DNA from: Maratus speciosus | Lineage: Eukaryota > Arthropoda > Arachnida > Araneae > Salticidae | Direction of reading: 5' to 3' | Assembly (NCBI GenBank): GCA_963932465.1 | Contig: OZ010800.1 | Span: 94,166,807 to 94,230,806, forward strand | DNA length: 64,000 nt | Shown: piece by piece, positions 9,401-20,400 of the stretch | Layout: each line of letters opens with the position of its first letter | How positions within the stretch are numbered: the stretch's first letter is position 1 | Notes under the pieces: generated by a model | What the model was told of the DNA's origin: nothing | Seen by the model: the letters and a program-made list of their open reading frames with translations, nothing else | Databases searched by the model: none | Made by a program: the position numbers and the translations under genes

Positions 9401-9573
9401 TAAGCTATATTTGACCTCGGCTAGGCATTGTATCTCGGTTCTGCCAACTTGAAGCATATACATGAGCAAAAAATGTTTTAAAATTGCGATTAGAGTAATA
9501 CCTCTGGGAAAAGAAATCTGAAAATTCGCATTTTCATTATTATCCAGGATGCGACTGTATAAAATCCTTGACG

Positions 9574-9725
9574 GGTTCTAGATAGATTTTTTTCGCTGTT
9601 AGCGAAACGAGATTCATCAATCAGAAGCCATCATTTTTGAAAACTGCGAAAAGTTCGCAAAAATGCAAGCTTCTGATTGGTCAATCTCGTTTCGCTAACA
9701 ACAAAAAAACAATCTGGATCTCGGC
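9574..9725. mobile_element. palindromic MITE, family 3, copy 1
   Basis: The inverted arms are CTGTTAGCGAAACGAGATT with TCAATCAGAAGCC on the left, and GGCTTCTGATTGG/AATCTCGTTTCGCTAACA-type sequence on the right. The same arms recur at 12938-13084. The outer ends resemble AGATAG/CTATCT next to GGATCC. No target duplication is evident for this copy. Confidence 0.6.
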
Positions 9726-10016
9726 CATCATGTTATTAGATACAAGAAAGTTATATATTATATATAATGGTAGAAATAAGGGAATCTAATTATTCAATGC
9801 TACCGACATAAGGTTGTGCCTAAGCCAAAAAATAATAGTACGACATCCGTTTTATTTTTATAAGTTTATCCTTACTATATGTAACATGAGAAAAAAAAAT
9901 GGAAAAGGTTGCCTTCATCTAATACCATATTATATTGTCTGTCTTGTCGCAAATGGGGCCAAACACGTGGTAGAAAGTTTTCTTATCCTTATTTTAAAAG
10001 TCTATTTGTGGTATCG

Positions 10017-10100
10017 AAAAGAGCATCACGCCACTCTAGCGGTCTGTAAAAAAAGACAAGTGAGATGCACCGCGGTAGCCTGTCTTTTTCGTTAGCCTCG
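10017..10100. mobile_element. half copy of MITE family 4
   Basis: This segment matches the right arm of the complete element at 10323-10509 (AGCATCAC, GCGGTCTGTAAAAAAAG, CCGCGGTAGCCTGTCTTT, CGTTAGCCTCG). The left arm is missing, so it is a truncated copy. A 93-codon open frame across it (9814-10095) is not considered a gene. Confidence 0.6.
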
Positions 10101-10314
10101 AGACCAAATCTACGTTAACCCAAGACTATTCGTACCAATAATTTTTTTAAAGTTTTTTCCACTTTATTTTTCTGAGATTAAACAAGTCAGAGAAATCTTT
10201 TATAAAATACTGGTGTCTACTTTTAAGGGACCGTACCTACGTTAAAAAAAAATCCGCCTTCGGCTGCCGCCTTTTTTGTGTCAGCGCTCAGGCCTAGTAT
10301 TCAGGGGGCGGTGG
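10101..10314. other. short spacer between family 4 MITE copies
   Basis: No gene is seen. A small hairpin CCGCCTTCGGCTGCCGCC lies at about 10254-10271. Confidence 0.5.
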
Positions 10315-10322
10315 AGTAGACA

Positions 10323-10509
10323 CGAGGCTAACGAAAAAGACAGGCTACCGCGGTGTGTCCGATTCGTCTTTTTTTACAGACCGCTGGAGTCACGTGATGC
10401 TCGATTGCACCAATGAAAGTGTGCGAAAAGAGCATCACGTGACTCCAGCGGTCTGTAAAAAAAGAAGAATCGGACCCACCGCGGTAGCCTGTCTTTCTCG
10501 TTAGCCTCG
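10323..10509. mobile_element. complete fold-back MITE, family 4, with perfect 8-bp target duplication
   Basis: This 187-bp near-perfect palindrome has arms beginning CGAGGCTAACGAAAAAGAC and ending CGTTAGCCTCG, flanked by identical AGTAGACA at 10315-10322 and 10510-10517. The arms contain CCGCGGT, ACAGACCGCTGGAGTCACG and its inverse. The centre is about 10411-10426. Eight-bp duplications are usual for hAT and P superfamilies. No coding capacity. Confidence 0.82.
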
Positions 10510-10560
10510 AGTAGACATAAATGACGTCATGTGAAACGAAAAACTTATCTGGATCCCGGT

Positions 10561-10872
10561 TACAGCGCCTGGAATACCTAGTGTGGAAATATGCTATCCA
10601 AACAGTGCTAAAAATTTGTATCCTTTAAATGTGCGACGATACTGCTAAAATTCTAAGTTTAGATCGCAGCGACATCTGCGGGATTTTCGTATTACTAGCA
10701 TTACATTGTATAGACTAGCAATTTCTTGCAGTTGTAGAAAATATCCTGCGGATGTCGCTGCGATCTGCATATTGCAGCAGTATAATTGCACATTTAAGGG
10801 TTACAATATTTTAGCGCTTTTTTAAGTATTACAGGGATAGCCGATTTCCACACTATATATTCTAGGTGCTAT
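10561..10872. mobile_element. 312-bp fold-back MITE, family 2, copy A
   Basis: The ends are TACAGCGCCTGGAATACC and TATTCTAGGTGCTAT, with perfect 8-bp duplication ATCCCGGT at 10553-10560 and 10873-10880. The body carries inverted GCAGCGACATCTGCGGG / CTGCGGATGTCGCTGC arms and TAGTGTGGAAAT near each end. The target lies in sequence (CTTATCTGGATCCCGG) resembling the end of a family 3 MITE. Non-coding. Confidence 0.82.
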
Positions 10873-10900
10873 ATCCCGGTCCCTGATGTTAACACCCAAG

Positions 10901-11519
10901 TATAACCCCTAGAATATATAGTGTGGAAATTGGCTATCCCCGTAATACTTAAAAAAAGTGTTTATTGTATACTTTAAATGTGTAACGATGTTGCTGAAAT
11001 ATACAGATGGCAGCGACATCTGCAGGATATTTCTACAACTGCAAGATATTGCTAGTCTATACAATGTAATACGAAAATCCCTCAGATATCGCTGCAATCG
11101 ACACTTGGGATTTTAGCAGTATCGTTACAGCATCTAGAATACCTAGTGTGGAAATATGCTATCCAAACAGTGCTAAAAATTTGTATCCCTTAAATGTGCG
11201 ACGATACTGCTAAAATTTCAAGTGTCGATCGCAGCGACATCTGCGGGGTTTTCGTATTACTAGTATTGCATTGTATAGACTAGCAATATCCTGCAGTTGT
11301 AGAAAATATCCTGCAGATGTCGCTGTGATCAGTATATGACAGCAGCATCATTGCACATTTAAGAGATACGATATTTTATCACTTTTTTAAGTATTACAGG
11401 GATAGCCGATTTCCCACTATGTATTCTAGTCGCTAATAGTATCGTCGCACATGTAAGGGATACAATTTTTTGGCGTTGTTTGGGTAGCATATTGCCACAC
11501 TAGGTATTCTAGACGCTGT
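10901..11519. mobile_element. family 2 MITE, copy B, split by copy C
   Basis: This copy lies in the opposite orientation to A. Its left part is 10901-11125 and its right part 11446-11519; together they give about 299 bp. The outer flanks CACCCAAG and AACACAAG are a decayed duplication. The interrupting sequence is a second complete copy. Confidence 0.75.
11126..11437. mobile_element. family 2 MITE, copy C, nested in copy B
   Basis: Exactly 312 bp, like copies A and E, and nearly identical to A over the first arm. Perfect 8-bp duplication AGTATCGT at 11118-11125 and 11438-11445, lying within copy B, shows that it inserted there later. Confidence 0.85.
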
Positions 11520-11540
11520 AACACAAGTGAGTGTATGTGT

Positions 11541-11566
11541 TCAATAAATAAATAAATAAATAAATA
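11541..11566. repeat. AAAT microsatellite
   Basis: A short run of AATA/AAAT units lies between family 2 copies B and the family 1 MITE. Confidence 0.9.
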
Positions 11567-11603
11567 GCTCAAATGAAATCTTTCAGGTCTATTTCTGAAA
11601 CTA

Positions 11604-11765
11604 CACTGTTAAAAATATGCGGCTTTTGCTGCATAGTCACTCCATGGCTTTTATAGAAAACGGTTACTTCATTAAATTATGGAGCATTCTCATTGGTCAG
11701 AATAGAGATATTCTATAAAAGAGGCGGAGTGACTATGCAGCAAATGCTGCAGATTTTTAACAGTG
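11604..11765. mobile_element. palindromic MITE, family 1, copy b
   Basis: The ends CACTGTTAAAAATATGC and GCAGATTTTTAACAGTG are flanked by TA (11602-11603, 11766-11767). The element is 162 bp with arms GCTGCATAGTCACTCC and inverse. The centre contains GGAGCATTCTCATTG, shared with copy c. Confidence 0.8.
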
Positions 11766-11825
11766 TAGGTTACGTAATTTGGACAAAAACTTCAATATGA
11801 GCGTGCTTTCTGTGCATTCCTCTGT

Positions 11826-12137
11826 TACAGCGTCTAGAATACCTAGTGTGGAAATGTGCTCTCCAAACATTGCTAAAAATGTTTATCCCTAAAATTTGCG
11901 ACGATACTGCTAAAATACCAAGTGTCGATCGCAGCGACATCTGCGGGATTTTCGTATTACTAGTATTACATTGTATAGACTAGCAATTTCTTGCAGTTGT
12001 AGAAAATATCCTGCAGAAGTCTCTGCGATCTGCATATTGCAGCAGTATCGGTGCACATTTAAGGGATACAATATTTTAGCGCTTTTTTAAGTATTACAAG
12101 GATAGCCGATTTCCACACTATATATTCTAAGCGCTGT
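11826..12137. mobile_element. family 2 MITE, copy E
   Basis: A 312-bp copy in the same orientation as A and C. The ends are TACAGCGTCTAGAATACC and TATTCTAAGCGCTGT. The flanks TCCTCTGT and ACCTCTGT match at 7 of 8 positions. Confidence 0.82.
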
Positions 12138-12199
12138 ACCTCTGTTATAGGGCCTGATTCTAAGCACAGTTTATTAAATTTCAGTATATGGGTGGTAGA

Positions 12200-12686
12200 T
12201 ACAGCGTCTAGAATATATAGTGTGGAAATCGGCTATCCCAGTAATACTTAAAAAAGTACTAAAATATTGTATCCTTGAAATGTCAGAGATGCGGAAATCC
12301 AAGCAGTCGATCATAGCGACATTTGCAGGAGATTTTCTAAAATTCAAGACAATTTGGCCTACACTGTTAAAAATCTGTAGTTTTTTCTGCATAGTCATCC
12401 CACCGCTTTTATTTAAAAGGATTGCTTGACTATACTATGGAGCATTCTCATTGTTTAGAAAGGAGGTGTTCTATAAAAGTGGTGATGTGACTATGCAGCT
12501 AAAGCTGCAGATTTTTAACAGTGTAAACCTTTTAATAATATGATGCTAACATTGAAATGTGAAAATATACCGCAGATGTCGCTGCTATCGGTTCTTTGTA
12601 TTTCAGCATCGTTGCACATTTAAGGGATACAAATTTTTAGCGCTTTTTTATAGCATATTTCCACACTATTTATTATGGGCGCTACA
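12200..12686. mobile_element. family 2 MITE, copy F, split by a family 1 MITE
   Basis: Opposite orientation to A. The flanks GTGGTAGA (12192-12199) and GTGGCAGA (12687-12694) match at 7 of 8. Removing the nested element (12362-12525) leaves about 323 bp, close to the 312-bp norm. Confidence 0.8.
12362..12523. mobile_element. family 1 MITE, copy c, nested in family 2 copy F
   Basis: A 162-bp palindromic element with CACTGTTAAAAATCTG and GCAGATTTTTAACAGTG ends and TA on both sides (12360-12361, 12524-12525). It is the same length as copy b. Two short open frames crossing it are not genes. Confidence 0.82.
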
Positions 12687-12937
12687 GTGGCAGAGAAAAC
12701 AACAGTGAAAACTACCGCTGCTATTTAAACAACGATTTCTTCGGTATCGAAATGTGTATGGAAACAGGACAGAATCAGTCACTTAGATAATTTCAAAGAG
12801 ATAGAAACATATTGTTGTTATGGCAACCAATACCTTTCCTCGATGAGAACATTGTGTTCGGCGTTAGATTTCTAGAGGCATTATACTTCATTCATGGCGT
12901 AAGACAGTGACACGAAACTTTCCATATTACATAGGTC

Positions 12938-13084
12938 GGGATCCAGATAGACTTTGCGCTGTTAGCAAAACAAGATTGACCAATCAGAAGCCTGTATTTT
13001 TACGAACTCTCCCCTCTTTAAGTAAGAAAATTTTCTGATTTATCTATCTCGATTCAATAACAGCGCGAAACCTATCTGGATCCC
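12938..13084. mobile_element. palindromic MITE, family 3, copy 2
   Basis: The ends are GGGATCCAGATAG and CTATCTGGATCCC, with arms containing GCTGTTAGCAAAACAAGATT. The flanks ACATAGGT (12929-12936) and ACATAGTT (13086-13093) match at 7 of 8 if one extra base is assigned to each end. Confidence 0.7.
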
Positions 13085-14269
13085 AACATAGTTTTCTTCG
13101 ATGAAATTATTAGAAAAAGGAATGAACACACACTTTATAAAATGTTTTGCCGAAAGTCTAGCAGCTGCTGAACATTATCAGCCTTCATTTTTCCGTAATA
13201 AAATTATTTGAACTTATTATTTAAGTTTAAAATTCAAATTATCCTTGTATTCGATAACAGAGGTAAACTTTTTAAATAATAACGAAAAAATTAAACTTCC
13301 ACCACATTTGACACAGTCTGCGACAAGGCAAACAATTGATGCATCTCTTAGCTAATGAAAATTCCGCAACAAGACTTATATAAGTAAACCTTTTGAATGA
13401 CTAGTTCAGAAATCTCAGAACTAAAAGATGTGCTTAAATTGCCCTTCCTACATCCCCCCCCCCCTGACAAAAAAGAAATCCTAAAGAAAGTCATAAATAT
13501 TTTGTTAACTGTATTTTGTCTGTGTTCGTTCGTCAGAGTTTAGAGGTGGAAACTGTGTATATTTAAAGGAAAATTCTGACGAAAGATATGACCCCAGCAA
13601 TCAGGGAATTTTTTACCGGAAAAAAATATTCAGTTGTAATGTATATGCAGCTTTAATAATAGACTATTAAAAAGAATCAGTTTGGGTGAAATTTTATATG
13701 AAAGTAATATTCTCACATTTATGTAAATAGGTATAGGTATGTATAAAAAGGTATGATGTACAGAGTGGCGTGAAATTACATGTTTAATCTTTCATCTCTA
13801 GAACGCGAGCAAAGCAAAAATGCAATTGTGGAGCAAACATTGAAACCATGCATTCTCCTTTAGATACGAATTTTCTAAAAAGACAAAAAACTGATAAATA
13901 AGAAAATAACTTGTTTTTAATTCTAATTTTTATTGCGTATTTTTATTACGGGTTACTAGACAGAATTGCAAGCATACATAAGATATTAAACATAAAACAA
14001 ATTAATAAAATGCATTTAACATTTGGAGAAATCACGTTTTGATCGAATTCTGAAGAGGAAACATGTTTTGATTGTTTGACAAGTGGATAATACGCTTTTC
14101 GAATGAAATAAGTTCTAACTCACAAATAATACAAAATAATTATTTTATCTAAGCAAATACGAAATTCAATTGATTATTAAATAAATAAAATGACAGATTA
14201 TGGTGCCTAATAGTATTCATTAAATATTTACTAAATAAATACTCGTTTCCAAAAAATACACTCCAAAAT
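13085..14269. other. AT-rich interval without a gene
   Basis: No coding region or element is recognised. A C-run lies at about 13451-13463. Confidence 0.55.
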
Positions 14270-14578
14270 TTAAAACCAAAACCTTTCCTCTAGACAGTCA
14301 CACACTGCCCCCTCTTCTTCATTGTAGGCTGATAGATCATATATAATGTGGTTGTACCATTTGAAAACATCATCAGGCTGATTTTGCCACTGTTAACCAT
14401 ACATTACCTTCAAAAGTCCGTCAGCATCTTTTTTCTTTTCAACTGATATGGCGTGGCTATGAGGAAGAGATTCTAAAGCAATTTTTTGAACACGGGAAAC
14501 AGTAACTAACTTTTTAAGAATATTTACATCGTATTCTTCATTTAGATTTTGAAATCTGTAATTCTGGAAGCCTTTAAC
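14270..14578 (-). pseudogene. decayed coding remnant of unknown family
   Basis: A single minus-strand frame of 102 codons reads through one stop (TAA at 14395-14393). It has a protein-like composition with acidic and aromatic clusters: FQNLNEEYDVNILKK, LPHSHAISVEKKKDADG, and after the stop DDVFKWYNHIIYDLSAYNE and DCLEERFWF. The HAISVEKKKD stretch loosely resembles short motifs in transposon-encoded proteins, but I cannot name a family. No start codon or splice site is assigned. It may be an old transposon gene fragment or a dead host exon. That it was once coding is inferred from frame continuity and composition only. Confidence 0.4.
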
Positions 14579-15304
14579 CTAAACAGTTCTCTTATTTTTC
14601 TCTAAAACAATCCTTTTGAATTATAATATGTATGGTAGGTTTGAAAGTACGCATTAAGTGACAACTGTGATTGGCAGACTGGAGAAATCGCTGTTTGACT
14701 GAATGCAGGCTTTGGAGGAAACGTTCTTTGATTGAAAGTCAAGTTTTAAAATTGGTTTATAATTGGAAAAAAAAATTTGGTTGAAAATACCGTTTACTTC
14801 CGTGCAATTTAACACAGAGTTCATAAAACTAACAATAAGTCATTTTTTATTTTTTCTGTGAGAAAACACGGTTTGAATGTTTCATCCAAAATTTTATTAA
14901 CAGTTTATTTCTTTTATTTTTTTATTCAACACATTTTTGTTCATTATGGATATAATTGCTAGATTTATAAATCTTTAAACTGATCTTGATTCTCTAAATT
15001 CCTGTTTGCTTTTTATCTGATTAGCCTTAAGTATTTATAGAGATAAAATAATTTAAAAAATAAATTTATTGCAAAATAATAAAAAAAATAGTTATTATAG
15101 AACAAACAAATAACTGACAGACTAACTATAAATCTATATTTTATTTCGACTCAATCATTTTTTTACTAAAATTTCATCAATCATTCTTGTCATAAAAAAA
15201 TTTTAAGATCATATAAATTGAGAAAGACATACTTTGAGAAAATACATTGACTTTCCTTGCTTTTAAATTATTAATAACTCTAAAAAAGGAAGGATATGTA
15301 AACA

Positions 15305-15336
<32 letters not shown>

Positions 15337-15440
15337 TGGTTTGCTCACTGTTTACAACGGCTATATGAGGACTCATTTTATTTGAGTGAGTAGAATTATT
15401 TAAATTATATATTATCTGTTTAAAAAAAATAAATGATATC
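14579..15440. other. AT-rich interval without a gene
   Basis: No gene is seen. A TA microsatellite lies at about 15305-15336. Confidence 0.55.
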
Positions 15441-16250
15441 CACTAAAAAACAACTTTTCAAAAGTAAAAAAAAAAAAAAAAAATTAAAGTTGTGACTAAA
15501 AAATGGTGTGATAATCTAATTTCGAAGCTTTAGTTATTGTACTTATTTAACATTTTCCATTAAAAATTTAACATATGTAAGTGGAATGTCTATGTATACG
15601 TTGATAGAAAGCCATTTCTCCTTTACTAAATTTATCATAAACTGTTTCTGAAAATTCCAAATTTTTTTTAAATGTGCATGAAGGGCTTGGCGGCCATCTT
15701 TCCACATTTTACTCTACGAGCACAAATTTGTATTGGGAAAACGTAATGTGTTTGCATTATTAACAATTTCGAAATTCTTGTTTTAACTACGGACAGATAA
15801 ATTGGGAAAAGCTTTTGTTTTGAGAAAACAAATTGATTTTCACTGCTTTTAAATAATTAATTTCCCCCAAAATAATCAGAAGATGAATACGGAAGATACA
15901 TTGCCATTATCTTAAGACACCAATTTCTAGGAACACACCTCCAGAAAGGAAAAAAAAATAACTGTTTGCTTGAGTAACAATTTAGAACTTTAGATTCTAG
16001 CTATGGATTTGCGTGCTTAGAAATTTGTGTACAATATGGAAAGATGGCCGCCAAGCCCTTCATGCATATTTAAAAAAATGGAATTTTCAGAAACACGTTA
16101 TGATGTATTTAGTAAAGGAAAAAAGGCTTTCTATCATCGTATACGTAGACACTCCACTTACATATGTTAAATTTTTAATGGAAAATGTTAAATAAGTACA
16201 ATGATTAATGCTTGGTAATTTGATATGACACCATTTTTTAGCCACAACTT

Positions 16251-16286
<36 letters not shown>

Positions 16287-16307
16287 ATGAAAAGTTGTTT
16301 TTTAGTG
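15441..16307. mobile_element. long fold-back element, 867 bp
   Basis: The terminal inverted repeats begin CACTAAAAAACAACTTTTCA and end TGAAAAGTTGTTTTTTAGTG. The inverted arms extend about 295 bp (15441-15735 and 16015-16307), including GGAAAGATGGCCGCCAAGCC and its inverse, and paired A-run (about 15464-15482) and T-run (about 16252-16282). The central 280 bp show no gene. A 60-codon open frame at 16013-16195 lies wholly in the right arm and mirrors the left arm. No convincing target duplication was found. Confidence 0.75.
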
Positions 16308-16689
16308 AATATATATATATATATATATTACCATGGTTAGGTAATCTGCAATATTAGAAATTTCCACGAATTAGCAATTTCTTTAAATATATTAGTCCAC
16401 AGACAGGTTTGGTGATAAAGAGTAGGAATTAATTGATATTTGCAATAAAATGTGCTTCACACACAGACACACAAAACAGATGTCATTACAATGTACTTAA
16501 TGTTTCCAACAATCACACTCATGAGAATATATATATATGTGTGTGTGTACTGGGGATTAAGTTATAGGAATTGCCCCCAAATTATCAAATTGTCGATAGT
16601 TCAAATTTCATCCGAGATTGCTTCCATTCTCTATTGCATAATTAATTTTTTTAAGTCAATATTTCAAAATAGTTTCACCTAATTATATA
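16308..16689. other. AT-rich interval with simple repeats
   Basis: TA repeats lie at about 16308-16329 and an AT/GT repeat at about 16533-16549. No gene seen. Confidence 0.55.
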
Positions 16690-17140
16690 ACATTCACCTA
16701 TAGCTCTATAGCTTACCAACGTAAAATGGTGTCTTATGCAGTAAAAACGTTCCTGAAAAATTCTCAAACTAAAAGTCCAAGTTCAATCAGCATAAGTTCA
16801 TTAGAACCTAATAAAAAGACTAATTTTCCATAATCCTGTTCATCTAATAAATCTGCTCCTGATATCTCTATAACTTTGCTTCATAAAACAATGTGGTATA
16901 TACTAAAACGACCTCTGAAAATATATCTAAAAATGTAAGTTCCATTAAAATGCATTCCGACAAACACAATCAAAAAGCTAATTTTTCATAATCGTATTCA
17001 CCTGATTGTAATATAATTTACAGATTCTGTATAATTAAAGAACGTAGGGCAATGATTTACATACTAAAATCGTTCGTGAGAAAGTAACTAACATTCCAAG
17101 TCCTATCAAAGTATATTCAGTAGAATCTCGATTAAAAACG
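16690..17140. repeat. three diverged tandem units of about 160-170 bp
   Basis: Related phrases recur in order three times: a short AT segment, 'TA...TATACTAAAACGACC / TTACATACTAAAATCGTTC'-type sequence, then 'CAATCAAAAAGCTAATTTT'-type sequence. Divergence is high, so unit edges are approximate. Confidence 0.4.
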
Positions 17141-17494
17141 GTCTTGATCAGATACGAATTTAGATATTTTGTACTTGATAATGAATAACAAAAAATATTA
17201 TATGTATATATATAAAAGCTTGTTAATATCTTTTGTTTAAGCTGAATTATCTTGACAACATAAAAATAAACATTTAAGACTGCGTTTACAATAAACGTAA
17301 TTTTTTTCATTTCTATGTGAAGATTGGAGTAAGATAACAAGTTTTGTTGAAAAAATTATGTAATCAATAGGATATACACTTCATCCCATGTGATTTAAAA
17401 TAAAAGTTATGGACCCTAATTTCCAGAAATTAAAAATCATCTGCTGATTAAAGGAAAGTCATTAGCGTGCATTTATTTTTCACACAGCAGCACA

Positions 17495-20400
17495 ATAATA
17501 TCACTATTGTGAATTAAATTTATGTATTTTCAACTGCCTTTTCATTTGGTGTGGAATGTAAGAAATTTTGCAAAAACCATTTGTTAAAAACTTGTTTCCG
17601 CACATTTCTTTTTTTCAAATTAGTTTTTCCTGACAAAAAAAGGGGGAAAATATAAAAATTCTGTGAAAGTATTCCTAAAAATTTTAATCATATATTTCAG
17701 AACCTCAGCAAAATCTATAGAAAAATCCCTTAAAATCATTAAATTACCAAACTCTTTATGAAAAAGGTAAATTGATTGAAAAAACAAAGCAGTACATGCA
17801 ATTTAATGTATTCTCTACGCAATTTTGAAATCATCTATACTAATATTATAAAGAAGTAAAATTTGTTTGTTTGTTAGAGGCAATCTCTGGAGCTACCGAA
17901 CCAATTCCAAAAGTAATGGTATCAAAATGATGGTGATAGTCCAACTTAGAACATAGGCTATATTTTATGTCGGTGCCACTACGCTAAAGGAGGTGCAGGA
18001 GAAAAAAAGTTCTAAAAATGCGATTTTTGCGTTACTAAAGGGAATAAAAATATGAAATATGTTACTTATAAGATATAAATGTTGTCTAAGAACAGTTCTT
18101 AAACAATCGAAATTTAAAAGTGCTGAAAATGCACACAAAGCGTTCTAAAAAACATTCTAAATGGTAGTTTCTACATAATCCCAGGAAATACCAAACCGAT
18201 TTAAAAAATATTGGTGTCAAAATGATGGTGACGACGCTTGCTCCAAGATGGGCTATATTTTATGTTGGTGCCACTACCCCAAAGGGGATGCAGAAGCAAA
18301 AAACGTTCTAAAAATGCACTTTATGTGTTACTGAAGGGCTTAGAAATATGAAATTTGAAATATTAGCTACTTATTAAATATAAAGGATTTCTAAGAACAG
18401 TCCTTAAACAATTCGAAATTTAAAAGGGATGAAAATGCGAGAAAAGCGTTCTAAAAAACGTTCTACATGGTGTTTTTCCACACAATCTCATGAAATACCA
18501 AACACATTTAAAAAATAAAGGCGTCAAAATGATGTTGACAACCCTTGCTCTAACATACGCTATTTTTATGTCGGTGCCACTACCCCAAATGAGGTGCAGG
18601 AGAAAAAAGTTCTAAATTGCAGTTTTTGCGTTACGGAAGGGCCTAGAATCGTGAAATTTGGAATGGTAGTTAGTTATAAGATAACAATGATCTCTAATGA
18701 CATTTCCTAAAAAAATCGAAACTTAAAAAGGGGTCAAAATGCGCAAAAAGCGTTGTAAAAAACGTTCTAAATTGCGATTCTATGCAATCTCAGGAAGTAC
18801 TGAACCGATTTCAAATATAATGGTGTAAAAATGATGGTGACAGATCTTGATCCAAGATAGGCTCTATTTTATATCTGCTTCCACTACCCCAGAGGAGATG
18901 CAGGAGCAAAATGCGCGAAAAGCGATCTAAAAACATTCTAAATGCCGATTTGTCAGCAATATCTCAGGAAGAATCAAACGGATTTCAAACGTAATTGTAG
19001 GAAATTGATGCTGATAGACTCTGCTGTAACATAGACACTATTTTATGTCGGTATCAGTATCAACTAGACGTTGCAGGAGCAAAAATTACGTTCTAAATTT
19101 CGATTTTTTGATCGGTAGTGGCTAGCAACTTAAAATTAGACAAGGCACATATTTATTAGATATAAATTATGTTTAAGAACAGTTTCGAAAAAATTAGAAA
19201 TTTCAAAAGCGGTGAAAATGCGCGAAAAGTGTTCTAAAAACGTTATAAATTACGATTTCTACTCAATCTCAGGAAATACCAAAGCTATTTCAAAAGTAGT
19301 GGTGGCAAATCAATGGTGATAGTCCCTGCTATAACATAGGTTATATTTTATGTTGATGTCACTGCCATCTGAGGGTTGCAAAAGCAAAACATGTTCTAAT
19401 TTGCGTTTTTGCACAAGTGAGGGGTCTAACACTTTGAAGTATGGCATGGTATTTATTCACAAGATGCAAATGCTTTCTAAGAACAGTCGAAAGAAAATTC
19501 CAAAGTTAAAAAGATGAAGTGAGCGAAAAGCGTTATAAATTACAATTTTTATGCAATCTTTTCAAATAACACGCCTATTAAATATAATGGTGACAAATTG
19601 TTGGTGATAGAACCTGCTCAAACATAATCTATATTTTATGTCTGTGCCACTACCACCAGAGGGTTGCAGGAGCTAAAAACTTTCTAAATTGCGATTTCTG
19701 TGATACTGAATAGGCTAGAAGCTTTAAATATGGCATGGTAGTTACTTATAAAATATAAATGCCCTCGAAGTTCTGTCGAAAATAAATTCGAATTAAAATG
19801 GGGTGAAGCGAAGGGGAGGTCCGAAAGGCATTCTAAAAAACTCCCAAATCACGATTTCTATGCAATTTCAGGGACTATAAACCGATTATAAAAGTAATAT
19901 TTACGAATAAATGGTAACAGTCTCTTATCCTACACAGGCTATATTTTATGCCGATGTTTCTACCACTTGGGGTTCAAAGAAATAACAAACGTTCTAAAAA
20001 AAGGCCTTTAAAATCTTTCTTAATTACGTTTCTGCGGAATATTAGGAAATAACTAACCGATAGGAAAATTAATGTTGGCAAATTAATGGTGACAGTTCCT
20101 ATTTCAACATAACCCTTTTTGTTGAGAGAGGTGGTAGGACTTGGAATTTGAAATGATAGTTAATTTTAAGATGTAAGAAGATGGTTTCTAAAAAATTCAA
20201 AACTTCAAATGAATACTTAAATGAGTGTATTAATTGAGCATAAAAGTTTCAAAATATTTTCTAAATTATCATTTATTTAGTTTTATTTCGTTTTATTAAT
20301 TTAAGTCTCATTTCTACCTAAACCAGTGTAATAATGATGTTTAATCAAACTGTGTTTTAAATAGTAATTTTTGAATTATTCCTAAAATTAAAACCTTTTA

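Noticed and set aside
9814..10095. 93-codon open frame
   Set aside because: It runs into a truncated MITE arm and has no recognisable domain.
16013..16195. 60-codon open frame with protein-like sequence
   Set aside because: It is confined to one arm of a fold-back element and mirrored in the other arm; no domain.
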